Shown piece after piece: positions 1 to 9,679 of a stretch of 64,000 nt of DNA (positions are counted from its first letter, which is position 1; each line of letters starts with the position of its first letter). Made by a program: the position numbers and the translations under genes. Origin of the DNA: Actinobacillus seminis (GTDB lineage Bacteria > Pseudomonadota > Gammaproteobacteria > Enterobacterales > Pasteurellaceae); the NCBI RefSeq assembly GCF_002263215.1, contig NZ_NLFK01000004.1, positions 124,001 through 188,000 of the forward strand. The letters are read 5' to 3'. The notes beneath the pieces were generated by a model that saw only the letters and a program-made list of their open reading frames with translations, made no database searches and was not told where the DNA came from.

Positions 1-449
1 GACATTGTAGCGATTTAACTATCTCTGCCGGGATTGCTGGAGGCTGCGAATATATCGTGGCATCAGAAGTGGAATTTAATCGCGAAGAACTGATCCAACA
101 AATTGAACGTAGTATTATTAAAGGTAAACGGCATGCCATTATCGTAATTACCGAGTTAATTTGTGATGTAAATGCGCTTGCTAAAGAAATTGAAGCTCGT
201 GTCGGACATGAAACGCGTGCCACTATCCTCGGTCACATTCAACGTGGCGGTACACCTTGTGCTTTTGACCGTATCCTCGGCTCCCGTATGGGCGTTTATG
301 CGGTCGATTTATTATTACAAGGAAAAGGCGGCTATTGTGTCGGTATTCAAAATGAGCAATTAGTTCACCACGATATTATTGACGCCATCAATAATATGCG
401 TCGCGAATTCAAAGCCGATTGGCTCGCAATGTCTGAGCGTTTGTATTAA
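1..449 (+). CDS. pfkA: 6-phosphofructokinase, C-terminal part (cut by window edge)
   Basis: ATP-dependent phosphorylation of fructose 6-phosphate in glycolysis (cytoplasmic). Only the last 149 codons are present; the frame is open from base 3, so the gene begins upstream and no internal start should be used. The fragment carries the conserved IAGGCE segment, the HIQRGG motif of the substrate-binding region and the C-terminal [12 protein letters not shown] stretch typical of bacterial PfkA. The expected AxRMGAYA region reads GSRMGVYA. A strong hairpin terminator follows the stop, so it ends its own transcript. The family assignment is secure. Confidence 0.95.
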   Translation, partial: HCSDLTISAGIAGGCEYIVASEVEFNREELIQQIERSIIKGKRHAIIVITELICDVNALAKEIEARVGHETRATILGHIQRGGTPCAFDRILGSRMGVYAVDLLLQGKGGYCVGIQNEQLVHHDIIDAINNMRREFKADWLAMSERLY

Positions 450-495
450 TCCATACAAATCCTACGACAACAAATAGTTAGGTTTTACCAAATTT

Positions 496-531
496 ATCCA
501 ATAAGCCTCCCTAATGGCTTATTGGATATTA
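496..531 (+). terminator. Hairpin terminator behind pfkA
   Basis: A perfect 12-bp stem (ATCCAATAAGCC, 496-507, pairing with 516-527) with an 8-nt loop lies 46 bases behind the pfkA stop and is followed by a short T-rich stretch. It is a likely intrinsic terminator, although the U tract is weak. Confidence 0.6.
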
Positions 532-874
532 TGTTTTCTATCAATCACAAAATATTACCAAAGTATCTGATTAATTCCCCTTATCTATTCGTAATCTATT
601 TTTTCACTTCTCTAATAATATCAATATAACCTGACAATAAACGTTGAATACAAAATTTGAACGCATGATGAAATTTATTTTTCAAAAATTTAAAAATAAT
701 ATTTTTATAAAATTTAAACTTTATTGATAATAAAAGTAATAATTTGATTATTATTAGGATTTTCTTCAGCTTTATGATTTTTGTGATACACTAATCAAAA
801 TTAAAATTTTGAAATTTATCTATTTCAGAATTTATGTTTTAATTAAGCTGTATTTTTAATTTGGGAGACTAAAT
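532..874. other. AT-rich intergenic region upstream of the phosphatase/transporter pair
   Basis: There is no coding frame of note in these 343 bases. A perfect 7-bp inverted repeat, TAATAAT-ttg-ATTATTA, lies at 737-753 and could be an operator. A TGTGA half-site at 782-786 has only a poor partner, so a CRP site is doubtful. A good ribosome binding site (GGGAG, about 862-866) sits 8-9 bases before the ATG at 875, so the promoter of the downstream pair must lie here. Confidence 0.4.
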
Positions 875-1663
875 ATGAATGCGGAAATTAAAAAACGTTA
901 TTTATTTAAAACATTAATAGAAGATGTTGGAAAAATTGCATTGGATTTTTACATTAATCGTAACCAATTAGAAGTTCAGTGCAAAAAAGGGGAAAAACAA
1001 GATCTCGTCAGCATAGCAGATCAAACGGTTGAAAAAGAAATTAAGCGTGCATTGCTGGCTCATTTTCCTGATGATGGCTTTCTTGGAGAGGAAAGTGGTG
1101 CAGACGGAATAGATCGCGAGTTTTGCTGGGTTGTAGATCCCATAGATGGCACAAGTCCGTTTTTATATGGATTACATGCTTGGTGTATTTCAATAGCGAT
1201 AATGTATAAATGAGAGATTGTTGTAGGTGTAATTTATGATCCCTTACATCAAGAACTATTTCATGCCATGAAAGGACAAGGCGCATTTATAAATCAACAA
1301 CCCATTTCTGTGGCTCAAGCCAATTCACTAAAAGATGGACTGGTTGGTTTAGGAATGTCTCATCGAGTACCTGCAACAACATTTGTTCCTTTTATAAATC
1401 AAGTTTTACTTGATGGCGGAATGTATGTTCGCAATGGTTCCGGTGCCTTGACATTAGCTTATGTAGCAGCCGGTAGATTAATTGGCTATTTTGAACCTCA
1501 TATCAATGCTTGGGATTGTTTAGCCGGTATTTTACTTGTAATGGAAGCCGGTGGAAAAACTAATGATTTTTTAAATAATGATGGATTATTAAAAGGTAAT
1601 TATATTTTAGCAAGTTGTAGTGCTGTATTTGAGAAATTAGAAACGATTAGAAACTCAATTTAA
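875..1663 (+). pseudogene. Inositol-monophosphatase-family sugar phosphatase, interrupted by in-frame TGA
   Basis: The product belongs to the Mg-dependent, Li-sensitive IMPase superfamily (SuhB, HisN and CysQ relatives), which hydrolyses small phosphate monoesters. Motif one is the GEESG metal site near residue 72 and motif two is DPIDGT near residue 92; the C-terminal AWD metal site reads INAWDCLAG. A TGA at 1211-1213 splits the gene after codon 112, but the same frame continues with the typical IVVGVIYDP strand, so a single base change (probably GGA to TGA) explains it. Without the stop it would be about 262 aa, normal for the family. It is 14 bases ahead of an organophosphate transporter, suggesting it dephosphorylates what the transporter imports. 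The exact substrate is unknown. Confidence 0.85.
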
Positions 1664-1677
1664 ACAAGGAGTATATT

Positions 1678-3022
1678 ATGTCTGTTTTAAACTTTTTTAA
1701 AGCTAGCCCAGCAATTCCATTAAAAGATTATACCGATAAAATGTTTAAAAGTACGAGGATGAAATCTTTTTGGGCATTTTCTTTTGCATATGCTATTTAT
1801 TATGTATGCCGCCTCTCTTTTAATGTCGCTAAACCCGCTTTAGTCAATAATAATGTTTTGACGCCTACCGAACTTGGTGTTATTGGTTCAGCTATCTTTG
1901 TAACTTATGCGGTAGGAAAATTTGTAAATAGTGCGGTAGCAGATCATTCCAACATAGTTCGTTATCTTTCTGTAGGATTATTCTTTTCTGCATTATGTAA
2001 TTTTATTATGGGAATGAATACCAGTGCCATTGTCCTCACCATTATTTGGGCGTTTAATGGTTGGGTTCAATCCATGGGGGTTGATCCTTGTGTTGTAGCG
2101 CTTTCTCGCTGGTATGATGATAAAGAACGAGGTTCTTATTATGGCTTTTGGTCTGTAGCACACAACGTTGGTGAAGGTATTACTTTTGTTGTCACCGCGG
2201 CAATTATTACTACATTCGGCTATCGTTTCGGCTTTACCTTTGCTGGAATTATGGGATTACTCGGGGTGTTAGTCGCCTTGATGTTTATGAAAGATTCACC
2301 GGCTGCTTGTGGCTAAACCTATCATCCCAATGGAAAAACAAGAGGAGCTGGATAACAAAGAAGTTTTAAAACACCAATGGGCAGTTATCAAAAACCCTGC
2401 AATTTGGGTATTAGCGGTTGCTTCTTGCTGTATGTATATTGGGCGCTATGGTGTGAACAGTTGGGGAGTATTTTTCTTAGAAAATGGAAAAGGATATACC
2501 GCTATAGAAGCTGCATCTATCATTAGTGTGAACAGTATCGTTGGTATTTTAGGTACTATCGTTTCAGGTTGGTTATCAGATCGCTTTTTAAAAGGTAAAC
2601 GCAACATGATGACTGTCGTAGTGAGCCTATTAAATGCAATGTCACTAGCCGCATTCTTATTTGCACCGGCAGGAAATACATGGTTCTCAATTATTGCTTT
2701 ATCTGTATTCGGCATTACATTAGGCATTCAACTTTGCTTCCTCGGCGGATTATTAGCAACAGACATTTCACATAAATCAGCCTCCGGAATTGCACTAGGC
2801 ATGATGGGCGTATTTGGTTATGCGGGCGCTGCCGCCGGGGAAATTTTAACGGGTATTATGATCGATAAAACCACCATTATCGATGCAGCCGGTAACAAAA
2901 TTTATGATTTCAACAGCCTATCTTATTTCTGGGTTGGAGCTGATTTTATGTCTGTACTTGCCGCTATTATCTTTACGATACTTGTCGCTTATCAGACAAA
3001 ACAAAAAGCAAAAGTAGCATAA
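1678..3022 (+). pseudogene. Organophosphate:phosphate antiporter (GlpT/UhpT/PgtP family), frameshifted
   Basis: This is an inner-membrane MFS carrier of the OPA family that exchanges a sugar phosphate or glycerol phosphate for inorganic phosphate. The N half (1678-2316) has the family FAYAIYYVCRLSFNVAKP start and the GWVQSMGVDPCVVALSRWY segment; the C half resumes in another frame around 2309 with WVLAVASCCMYIGRYGVNSWG. The break sits in the central cytoplasmic loop, between KDSPAACG and PIIPMEKQ, and is best explained by one extra base in the ggctaaa stretch (or loss of two). The combined length of about 446 aa is normal. It shares a transcript with the phosphatase 14 bases upstream, which is also broken. 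Substrate within OPA cannot be assigned. Confidence 0.87.
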
Positions 3023-3038
3023 TCTTTCATCTATAAAT

Positions 3039-3073
3039 AAAAATCCTTGTGACCAAAACACAGAGATTTTTTA
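3039..3073. terminator. Imperfect hairpin between convergent genes
   Basis: An imperfect stem (AAAATCCTTGTG against CACAGAGATTTT) with flanking A and T tracts lies between the transporter stop and the convergent sugar operon. It could terminate transcription in both directions. An uptake signal (AAGTGCGGT) follows at about 3078. Confidence 0.4.
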
Positions 3074-3197
3074 TTTAAAGTGCGGTCAAAATTTTACCTA
3101 TTTTACCCAAATAAAACAGATATTACCCAATCTTCAAATGAGTATTTTCCATTATCTATGCCTCAGTACTCATATTTGTTACAGTAATGGTTTGCTA

Positions 3198-3893
3198 TTA
3201 TTGACCGTAGTAGGAATTTTTACCGTGTTTACGCAGATAATGTTTATCCAACAAATCTTGTTGCATTGGTTGTAAACCTGGGTTTAATTGACGACTAAAT
3301 AAATTCATATAAGCGATTTCTTCCAACACAACAGCATTGTGTACCGCATTATCCGCATCCGTTCCCCAAGCAAAAGGTCCATGGCTATTGACCAATACCG
3401 CCGGAATATCTTTCGGATCAATACCGCGCTTTTGAAAGGTTTCTACGATGACTTTGCCGGTTTCCCATTCGTATTCGCCTTGAATTTCCGCTTGAGTCAT
3501 GCGGCGGGTACAAGGAATGGCGCCATAGAAATAATCTGCGTGCGTAGTCCCTGCGGCAATGAGATCTTGTCCTGCTTGCGCCCAAATGGTGGCATGGCGC
3601 GAATGGGTATGCACAATACCGCCAATCGTTGAGAATTGGCGATATAATTCCAAATGTGTCGGGGTATCGGAGGAGGGTTTTTTGCTGCCCTCAACGACTT
3701 TACCGCTGAATAAATCCACTACAACCATATCTTCCGCCGTCATCACGTCGTAGTCCACGCCGGATGGCTTGATCACCACAAGATTTTTTTCGCGATCGAT
3801 TGCTGAAACATTCCCCCATGTAAAAGTAACCAAGTTATGTTTTGGTAACGCTAAATTCGCTTCTAATACTTGCTGTTTAAGTTGCTCTAACAT
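3198..3893 (-). CDS. ulaF: L-ribulose-5-phosphate 4-epimerase
   Basis: Converts L-ribulose 5-phosphate to D-xylulose 5-phosphate, the last step linking diketogulonate/ascorbate catabolism to the pentose phosphate pathway. It is a class II aldolase/AraD-type metal enzyme: FTWGNVSA near residue 25, the substrate loop [20 protein letters not shown], the zinc ligands in [12 protein letters not shown] near residue 95, and a third His in [10 protein letters not shown] near 170. I chose ATG 3893 (231 aa, close to UlaF/SgbE length) rather than the longer frame from 3929, because it has a G-rich ribosome binding site and overlaps the ulaE stop by a few bases, indicating translational coupling. Last gene of the operon. 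The SgbE paralogue name is equally possible. Confidence 0.93.
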   Translation of the reverse strand: MLEQLKQQVLEANLALPKHNLVTFTWGNVSAIDREKNLVVIKPSGVDYDVMTAEDMVVVDLFSGKVVEGSKKPSSDTPTHLELYRQFSTIGGIVHTHSRHATIWAQAGQDLIAAGTTHADYFYGAIPCTRRMTQAEIQGEYEWETGKVIVETFQKRGIDPKDIPAVLVNSHGPFAWGTDADNAVHNAVVLEEIAYMNLFSRQLNPGLQPMQQDLLDKHYLRKHGKNSYYGQ

Positions 3894-4747
3894 TGAAAAC
3901 CCCCGTCTTTCATTTTTTGTTCGATCCATTGGCGCGCTTGAATAATATCCGCAATCGGTTCAGCAGATTTTTCCGTCCACATTTCAATTAAAAAGGCGCC
4001 ACGATAATTTAATTTTTGCAGGGTCGCAAAGCAGCTGACAAAATCCACGCACCCGTCACCAAATGGCACGTCGCGGAATTGCCCTGGGCAAGTGTCAGTC
4101 ACTTTGTAAGTGTCTTTTAAGTGAATTGCCGAAATCTTATCAATGCCTAATTGCAATTCCTCCACCACGTTATCATTCCACGCGGTTAAATTACCCAAAT
4201 CCGGATACACAGTAAACCAAGGCGATTTGATGATCTCATCCCATTTTTTCCAACGGGAAATCGAGCTCATAAATTTTGTATCCATGATCTCAACCGCGAG
4301 CATCACCTGATTACTTGCCGCTAATTCAGTTGCCCATTCTAAACCTTGTTGGAAACGGGCAATGGTTTGCGCATCCTGTTCTTCATAATAAACATCATAA
4401 CCCGCTAATTGAATGGTACGAATGCCTAAATCCACTGCTAATTGAATGGCTTTTTCCATAATTTCATAGGCCTTTTGACGCGTTTTTTCATCGCGGCTGC
4501 CAAATGGGAAACGACGATGACCGGATAGACACATAGACGGAATAGTCACGCCGGTAGTAATAATGGCTTTAACTAATTCAATACGTTCTTCTTTTGTCCA
4601 ATCCAAACGCGCTAAACGTTCGTCAGTTTCATCAATGGAAATTTCCACGAAATCAAATCCGCACACTTTGGCAATAGATAAACGATCTTGCCAACTAATA
4701 TTTTTAGGTAATGCTTTTTCATAAATACCGAGTTTATGTTTTCTCAT
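3887..4747 (-). CDS. ulaE: L-ribulose-5-phosphate 3-epimerase
   Basis: Interconverts L-xylulose 5-phosphate and L-ribulose 5-phosphate; xylose-isomerase-like TIM barrel (UlaE/SgbU family, usually 284-286 aa; here 286). Recognisable are the start [36 protein letters not shown], the [14 protein letters not shown] loop near residue 75, VEIMDTKFM near 155, HLKDTY near 210 and the metal-site Glu in LIEMWTEK near 260. It overlaps the ulaF start and lies 33 bases behind the sugar kinase. In related operons a decarboxylase (SgbH/UlaD) precedes it; here that gene is absent. Confidence 0.93.
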   Translation of the reverse strand: MRKHKLGIYEKALPKNISWQDRLSIAKVCGFDFVEISIDETDERLARLDWTKEERIELVKAIITTGVTIPSMCLSGHRRFPFGSRDEKTRQKAYEIMEKAIQLAVDLGIRTIQLAGYDVYYEEQDAQTIARFQQGLEWATELAASNQVMLAVEIMDTKFMSSISRWKKWDEIIKSPWFTVYPDLGNLTAWNDNVVEELQLGIDKISAIHLKDTYKVTDTCPGQFRDVPFGDGCVDFVSCFATLQKLNYRGAFLIEMWTEKSAEPIADIIQARQWIEQKMKDGGFQC

Positions 4748-4780
4748 CCGAGACTCCGTTTCAGTAGCAATTAAAGTAAT

Positions 4781-6238
4781 CTATAACAATGTTTTTAACG
4801 CATTAACAAATTGTTGATAACGCTGATATTTTTTATTGTAAGCCGCAAAATGTTGCGCATTTGGGGTAAATACTTGCATCTCCGTGCGCAACGCTTGCGG
4901 TTCTTCAGTCAATCCCGCTGCTTGCATTGCCATCCAAGCTGCACCAAGACAACCGGTTTCCTCAACCGCCGGTACTTCTAAACGACGACCGGTCAAGTCG
5001 GCTAACATTTGCATCCACACTGCCGATTTCGTTGGACCACCGGTCACTCGCAGCACATTCGTTTGCGGAAAACGTTGCAACATCCGTTCCAAATGATGCA
5101 TCAAGCTAAACAGCACTCCCTCGTAGACAGCTTGTAATAAGTGCATTTGGCTGTGATGTGCTTGCATTCCGTAAAAGCCCGCTTGCATCCCTAAGCCCGC
5201 ATTGGAACCATATAAAAACGGAACAAATAACACGGAACTGCTTGCAGGCGCCAAATCGGAAATGCCTTGGTTAATTTGTTCATAACTTAAATGACCGAAT
5301 TGTTTCACAAACCATTCTAAGTTACCGGATGACGTCGGGCTGGCTTCATGCACAATATATTGCCCTTTTTTAGCATAACGTCCGTACACAAACGGTAAAT
5401 TTTGCTGAGGATCGATATAATCGCTAATGCCGCTGACCACAGACCAAGTTCCCAACACCACATTTAATTTCGTTTCATCATCCAATCCCGCACAAAGTGC
5501 GGTGGAAACAACGTCAAATAATCCGCCTGCCACCGGCGTTCCTTCTACTAAACCGCATAATTCTGCCGCCTGTTTGCTGACAAAACCGGCGATTTCATTA
5601 GATTGTACCACTGGCGGTAATTTATCAAAAATACTTTCTAATCCTAATAATTCCGCCAGCGATAAATCATAACAACCTTTTGCTATATTGTATAAATTGG
5701 ATTCGGAAATATTGGTTTCTTCACAATGCAAACTGCCGGTTAAGCAAAAACGTAAATAATCGTGCGACATTAATACGGAACCAATTTGTTGATAACGTTC
5801 CGGTTGATTTTCTTTGACCCAACGTAAAATTGACACGGGATGCCCCGTCCAAAGGGTTTGGCGTGTAATCGAGTATAATTTTTGCGGAATTTCTTCTGCT
5901 TGCCAGCGTTTGACAATATCTAATGAACGCTGATCAGAAGATAAAATCGCACGTCCCAACGGTCGATTTTGCTTATCCAGCAAAAACGCCCCTTTGCCTT
6001 GCGCAGAAATACCGACGCCTTTAATCAACGTCGACGCTACGCCGCTTTGCTCGATAGTTTGACGTACTACCTTGGCACACACTTGCCACAATTGCTCCAT
6101 GTCACGTTCGGCATAACCCGCCTGTTCACTGATAACCGACACATTCTCTCGCACCATGCCAAAAAGTTGCCCATGTTGATCAAACAATGCGCTTTTGACA
6201 AAGGTTCCGCCGCAATCTATCCCTAGGTAGTAATTCAT
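4781..6238 (-). CDS. lyxK: FGGY-family carbohydrate kinase (L-xylulose / 3-keto-L-gulonate kinase)
   Basis: An FGGY sugar kinase of 485 aa. The N-terminal ATP-binding fold begins with YYLGIDCGGTFVKSALFD; GVGISAQGKGAFLLD follows near residue 87; the C-terminal domain carries the VTGGPTKSAVWMQMLADLTG signature near residue 400 and ETGCLGAAWMA. In the E. coli yia operon the homologue LyxK phosphorylates L-xylulose and probably 3-keto-L-gulonate, the product of YiaK. Its place between the TRAP transporter and the epimerases supports that role. Preceded by an inverted uptake-signal pair that may attenuate readthrough from yiaO. Kinase family is sure; the substrate is inferred from context. Confidence 0.9.
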   Translation of the reverse strand: MNYYLGIDCGGTFVKSALFDQHGQLFGMVRENVSVISEQAGYAERDMEQLWQVCAKVVRQTIEQSGVASTLIKGVGISAQGKGAFLLDKQNRPLGRAILSSDQRSLDIVKRWQAEEIPQKLYSITRQTLWTGHPVSILRWVKENQPERYQQIGSVLMSHDYLRFCLTGSLHCEETNISESNLYNIAKGCYDLSLAELLGLESIFDKLPPVVQSNEIAGFVSKQAAELCGLVEGTPVAGGLFDVVSTALCAGLDDETKLNVVLGTWSVVSGISDYIDPQQNLPFVYGRYAKKGQYIVHEASPTSSGNLEWFVKQFGHLSYEQINQGISDLAPASSSVLFVPFLYGSNAGLGMQAGFYGMQAHHSQMHLLQAVYEGVLFSLMHHLERMLQRFPQTNVLRVTGGPTKSAVWMQMLADLTGRRLEVPAVEETGCLGAAWMAMQAAGLTEEPQALRTEMQVFTPNAQHFAAYNKKYQRYQQFVNALKTLL

Positions 6239-6264
6239 TTCTTATTCCTTGCTTAAGTAGTAAG

Positions 6265-6304
6265 AAAAGTGCGGTCAAAATTTTAAGATTTTTAACCGCA
6301 CTTT
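6265..6304. terminator. Inverted uptake-signal pair between yiaO and lyxK
   Basis: AAAAGTGCGGT (6265-6275) and its complement ACCGCACTTT (6295-6304) face each other across 19 bases, giving a stable stem followed by weak T content on the minus strand. In Pasteurellaceae such uptake-signal pairs often act as terminators; inside this operon it may cause partial termination after the abundantly needed binding protein. Confidence 0.55.
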
Positions 6305-6316
6305 GATGCGAAAAAA

Positions 6317-7306
6317 TTATTGTGCTAATGCATCCACTTGTTTAATTAACTCATCACCATTTTGATCAATGAAAGATTTACGTACTTTGTCTTCCACAAT
6401 CGCTTTAAATGGCGCTTTGTCAATGGTTTCTGTCACTTCTACGCCTTCTTTACGCAGATTTTCGATAATTTCTTTCTCGTTTTTCACGTTCAAATCACGT
6501 TGGAATTTACCGGCTTCTTGCGCCGCTTCAACCATCGCTTTTTGTAATTCAGGAGAAAGCGCATCGAATTTCGCTTTGTTCATCACCACAATTAACGGAG
6601 TATAACCATGGTTAGATAAGCTTAAATATTTTTGTACTTCGTATAATTTAGATGACCAGAAAATACCAATCGGATGTTCTTGCGCATCCACTGCACGGGT
6701 TTCCAATGCGGTATAAAGTTCAGATAATGGCATTGGCACTGGATTGCCGCCTAATAATGTAAAGGCTTCAATATACATCGGATTTTGGTTAGTACGCACT
6801 TTCAAACCTTTAATATCTTCCGGTTTGGTCACGGTATGTTTGGAGTTAGAAAATGCACGGAAGCCCACATCCCAGAAAGCCAAGCCTTTTAATCCGTGTT
6901 GTTCTAATTCTTTCAATAAACCTTGACCAATTTCACCATCTAATACTTTATACACGTGTTCACGATCTTTGAAGATAAACGGAATATCGATGACATTTAA
7001 GCGTTGTACTAAACCGGTAAAGTTTGGTGAACCCGACATTTCAAGATCGATAGTACCGCCACGTACACCGGAAATCATGGTTTGTGCATTACCTAATGTA
7101 CTGTCTGGGAAGAGTTTTAATTTAATTTCCCCGTTGGTTTTTTGTTCCAACAATTCATTGAATTTTTTAGCAGCAACGTGTTGACTGTCGCTACGTGGTG
7201 CTTCATAACCAAAACGTAGCCTCATTTCGGCAGAGGCGGTATTGGCGGTAAATACAGCGACACCGACAACTAAGACAGCAAGTTTTTTTAAATCGAAAAG
7301 TTTCAT
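6317..7306 (-). CDS. yiaO: TRAP transporter periplasmic binding protein (DctP family)
   Basis: Secreted solute-binding subunit of the TRAP transporter encoded with the next two genes; in E. coli and Haemophilus the orthologue binds 2,3-diketo-L-gulonate. 329 aa with a Sec signal peptide (charged MKLFDLKK, hydrophobic AVLVVGVAVFTANTA, cleavage near ASA-EM). Typical DctP features are LRFGYEAP after cleavage, AKKFNELLEQKTNGEIKLKLFPDSTLGN, the conserved GLKGLAFWDVGFRAFSN block and the carboxylate-binding Arg in KGLKVRTNQNP. A good AGGAG-type ribosome site precedes the ATG. It sits 64 bases behind the permease. Confidence 0.92.
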   Translation of the reverse strand: MKLFDLKKLAVLVVGVAVFTANTASAEMRLRFGYEAPRSDSQHVAAKKFNELLEQKTNGEIKLKLFPDSTLGNAQTMISGVRGGTIDLEMSGSPNFTGLVQRLNVIDIPFIFKDREHVYKVLDGEIGQGLLKELEQHGLKGLAFWDVGFRAFSNSKHTVTKPEDIKGLKVRTNQNPMYIEAFTLLGGNPVPMPLSELYTALETRAVDAQEHPIGIFWSSKLYEVQKYLSLSNHGYTPLIVVMNKAKFDALSPELQKAMVEAAQEAGKFQRDLNVKNEKEIIENLRKEGVEVTETIDKAPFKAIVEDKVRKSFIDQNGDELIKQVDALAQ

Positions 7307-7370
7307 AAGTTTCTCCTATTGAGCATTATGTTGGGTAACATGTGATCTGTGTTACTCGTCGCTGGCATTA

Positions 7371-8648
7371 TTACGACATCCAGCTTAACGGGACTAAAAT
7401 CAGTGACGGGAAGATAAGAAATAAAATTAATAAGCAAACCATCATTGCCATATAAGGTAAAACTCCGTTTGCTGCTTGATCAAATGGCAACTTTGATACG
7501 CCGGTAATCACGTTCAGTACGTTGCCGACCGGTGGTGTAATCAAGCCAATTGAGGTATTAAGAATAAATAGTACACCAAAATAGACCGGGTCAATTCCTG
7601 ATTCTTGGATTAATGGCATTAATACCGGTGTTAAAATCAATACCGTCGGCGTTAAATCCATCACCATGCCGATAATAAATACAGCTATCATAATTACTAC
7701 TAACAATAATTGCGGTGAATCAATTAATGGTTCAAGTAAATCGGTCAACATTTGCGGTAACTCGGCAACGGTGATTAACCAACCGGTCACGTTAGCAGAT
7801 GCTACCAAGAACATCACTACCGCCGTCGTTTTACCCGCGGCTAAGACTACGCGATACAAATCTCTAAATTTCAATTCACGATAAACAAACAGCGAAACCA
7901 CTAGCGCATAGAACGCCGCCACAGCACCGGCTTCCGTCGGCGTAAACATACCGGAGCGGAACCCACCGATAATAATTACCGGTAATAATAATGCCCAAAT
8001 ACTGTTTTTAAAGGAAATGCATAGCTCTTGTTTAGTTGCTTTAGAGAAAGTCATCAAATTCAAGCGTTTTGCTTGCCACCACCAAAGTGCGGCTAATGCC
8101 AATCCCATTAATATTCCGGGAAAAATACCGGCTAAGAATAATTTAGTAATGGAAACCCCACTTGCTACGCCGAATACGATAAACGGAATGGACGGTGGAA
8201 TAATCGGCGCGATAATCCCAGCGGTACCAATCAAACCGGTAGAACGGTTCATCGGATAACCGGTGGTTTTCATCATAGGTAACAACATTGCGGCAACCGC
8301 GGCGGTATCCGCCACTGCGGAACCGGAAAGGCTCGCCATAATCATCGCGGCAAGAATTGCCACAAAACCTAAACCGCCGCGTTTGTGTCCGACTAATTTC
8401 ATTGGCAAATCAATAATCCGTTTTGACAAGCCACCTTCATTCATGATTTCACCGGCCAGTACGAAAAACGGAATCGCCATTAACGAAAAGCTATCCGCAC
8501 CGCTCACCAATTGTTGCGCTAAAATTTGAGAATCAAATAAATCCAAATGCAACATTAAGGCGATACCGCAAATCAACAGCGAAAACGCCACCGGAATACC
8601 CAGAATAATCGCACCCAATAATACGACAAGGAAAATGACAACTGCCAT
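7371..8648 (-). CDS. yiaN: TRAP transporter large permease (DctM family)
   Basis: Sodium-coupled large membrane subunit of the diketogulonate TRAP system, 425 aa with about 11-12 hydrophobic segments. Family marks include SFSLMAIPFFVLAGEIMNEGG near residue 52, the SGSAVADTAAVAAMLLPMMK loop, IAPIIPPSIPFIVFG and the C-terminal NTSIGLITPPVGNVLNV. It starts one base after the yiaM stop region, so translation is coupled to the small subunit. Substrate follows from the operon. Confidence 0.92.
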   Translation of the reverse strand: MAVVIFLVVLLGAIILGIPVAFSLLICGIALMLHLDLFDSQILAQQLVSGADSFSLMAIPFFVLAGEIMNEGGLSKRIIDLPMKLVGHKRGGLGFVAILAAMIMASLSGSAVADTAAVAAMLLPMMKTTGYPMNRSTGLIGTAGIIAPIIPPSIPFIVFGVASGVSITKLFLAGIFPGILMGLALAALWWWQAKRLNLMTFSKATKQELCISFKNSIWALLLPVIIIGGFRSGMFTPTEAGAVAAFYALVVSLFVYRELKFRDLYRVVLAAGKTTAVVMFLVASANVTGWLITVAELPQMLTDLLEPLIDSPQLLLVVIMIAVFIIGMVMDLTPTVLILTPVLMPLIQESGIDPVYFGVLFILNTSIGLITPPVGNVLNVITGVSKLPFDQAANGVLPYMAMMVCLLILFLIFPSLILVPLSWMS

Positions 8649-8649
8649 C

Positions 8650-9129
8650 TTATTGTTCTCCTTTCACTAATAAACCCACTCTGGAAACCCAGCGTGCGAT
8701 TAATAAAACGCCCATTAATGCGCCTGCAATCACACCGGCTAAGAACGTAATCCCTTGTGGTAAACCTGAAATCGGCGCGTAATTATCCAAATTCAATACA
8801 TATTGAATCCAACCGCCATCGATAATTAAATAACAGCAATAAAGCATCGCTAAATCGGTCACAATACCTAAAATATTGCGTTTTTTCGGCGATAATTTAT
8901 CCACCAAAACGCCCACGTTGACGTGCCGGTTTTCATTAAAGGCTAAAATCGTGCCTAAAAACGCCAACCAAACAAACATATAACGTGAAACTTCTTCGGT
9001 CACATTGATACTGCTGTTAAAGCCATAGCGTAATACCACGTTTAAAAAAACTAAAATTGACATTGCAGATAAAATCAGTACCACCAGAGCCTCAATTGCT
9101 TTGCCAACCCAGATTGCAAAGGATTTCAT
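8650..9129 (-). CDS. yiaM: TRAP transporter small permease (DctQ family)
   Basis: Four-helix small membrane subunit, 159 aa, which pairs with YiaN. Four hydrophobic stretches are visible (about residues 13-33, 48-66, 87-105 and 125-145), with the conserved EEVSRYMFVWLAFLGTILAFNENRHVNVGVLVD signature region between helices two and three. It is followed directly by yiaN and lies 9 bases behind yiaL. Confidence 0.9.
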   Translation of the reverse strand: MKSFAIWVGKAIEALVVLILSAMSILVFLNVVLRYGFNSSINVTEEVSRYMFVWLAFLGTILAFNENRHVNVGVLVDKLSPKKRNILGIVTDLAMLYCCYLIIDGGWIQYVLNLDNYAPISGLPQGITFLAGVIAGALMGVLLIARWVSRVGLLVKGEQ

Positions 9130-9138
9130 AATTGACTC

Positions 9139-9600
9139 CTACAATTCGCTTACCGCAATTTTCACCACGACTTTTTTAATTTTTCCGGTTTCTTCCGCCC
9201 GACAAGCGCCACGATGCACATCTTCAGGGAAGAAAACCGCAAAATTCCCTTCGCGACAAAAGATTTCCTGTTCATTTTCAACGTCGGCGTAAAACAAAAT
9301 ATCCCGTTTTGCATCATAATCTTGCGCCACCTTATTATTGCCTAAATCCGGCGCCACACCCATGCGTTCACTACCACGATGCCAATACTGCACATCCAAA
9401 TATTGACGATGCACTTCAGGTAAATAATTTTCTTTTGTCTGCGTTTCCAGATCCAACACTTGCACATAGCTTTCGCCATGCAACGGATAACGCCCCGCCG
9501 CCAATTTATCAAAATCGGTATTTTTAAGATAATCTAATGCAGCAAGTACCGCTTTCGGATAGCGATTTTCTACAACTTGAGAAATATGTCCAAAAAACAT
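9139..9600 (-). CDS. yiaL: YhcH/YjgK/YiaL family protein
   Basis: Member of the YhcH/YiaL/EbgC cupin-type family (DUF386), 153 aa, the usual length. Motifs are the GESYVQVLDLETQTKE block near residue 42, EVHRQYLDVQYWHRGSERM near 63 with probable metal ligands, and FAVFFPEDVHRGACR near 122. The family occurs with sialic-acid and sugar-acid operons and may act as a sugar epimerase or anomerase; the biochemical role in diketogulonate use is not settled. Co-transcribed with the TRAP genes. Confidence 0.88.
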   Translation of the reverse strand: MFFGHISQVVENRYPKAVLAALDYLKNTDFDKLAAGRYPLHGESYVQVLDLETQTKENYLPEVHRQYLDVQYWHRGSERMGVAPDLGNNKVAQDYDAKRDILFYADVENEQEIFCREGNFAVFFPEDVHRGACRAEETGKIKKVVVKIAVSEL

Positions 9601-9679
9601 AATTACCTCTTTTAAAATAGTAAAATTTTTGACCGCACTTTATATAAATGAAGGATGTGGTCGCCACATCCTATTCATT

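Noticed and set aside
781-800. CRP site upstream of the phosphatase gene
   Set aside because: Only one half-site (TGTGA) is good; the partner AATCA differs from TCACA too much.
1211-1213. In-frame TGA in the phosphatase as a selenocysteine codon
   Set aside because: The family has no selenocysteine at this position, the site aligns with a loop Gly/Lys rather than a redox residue, and no bacterial SECIS-like hairpin directly follows.
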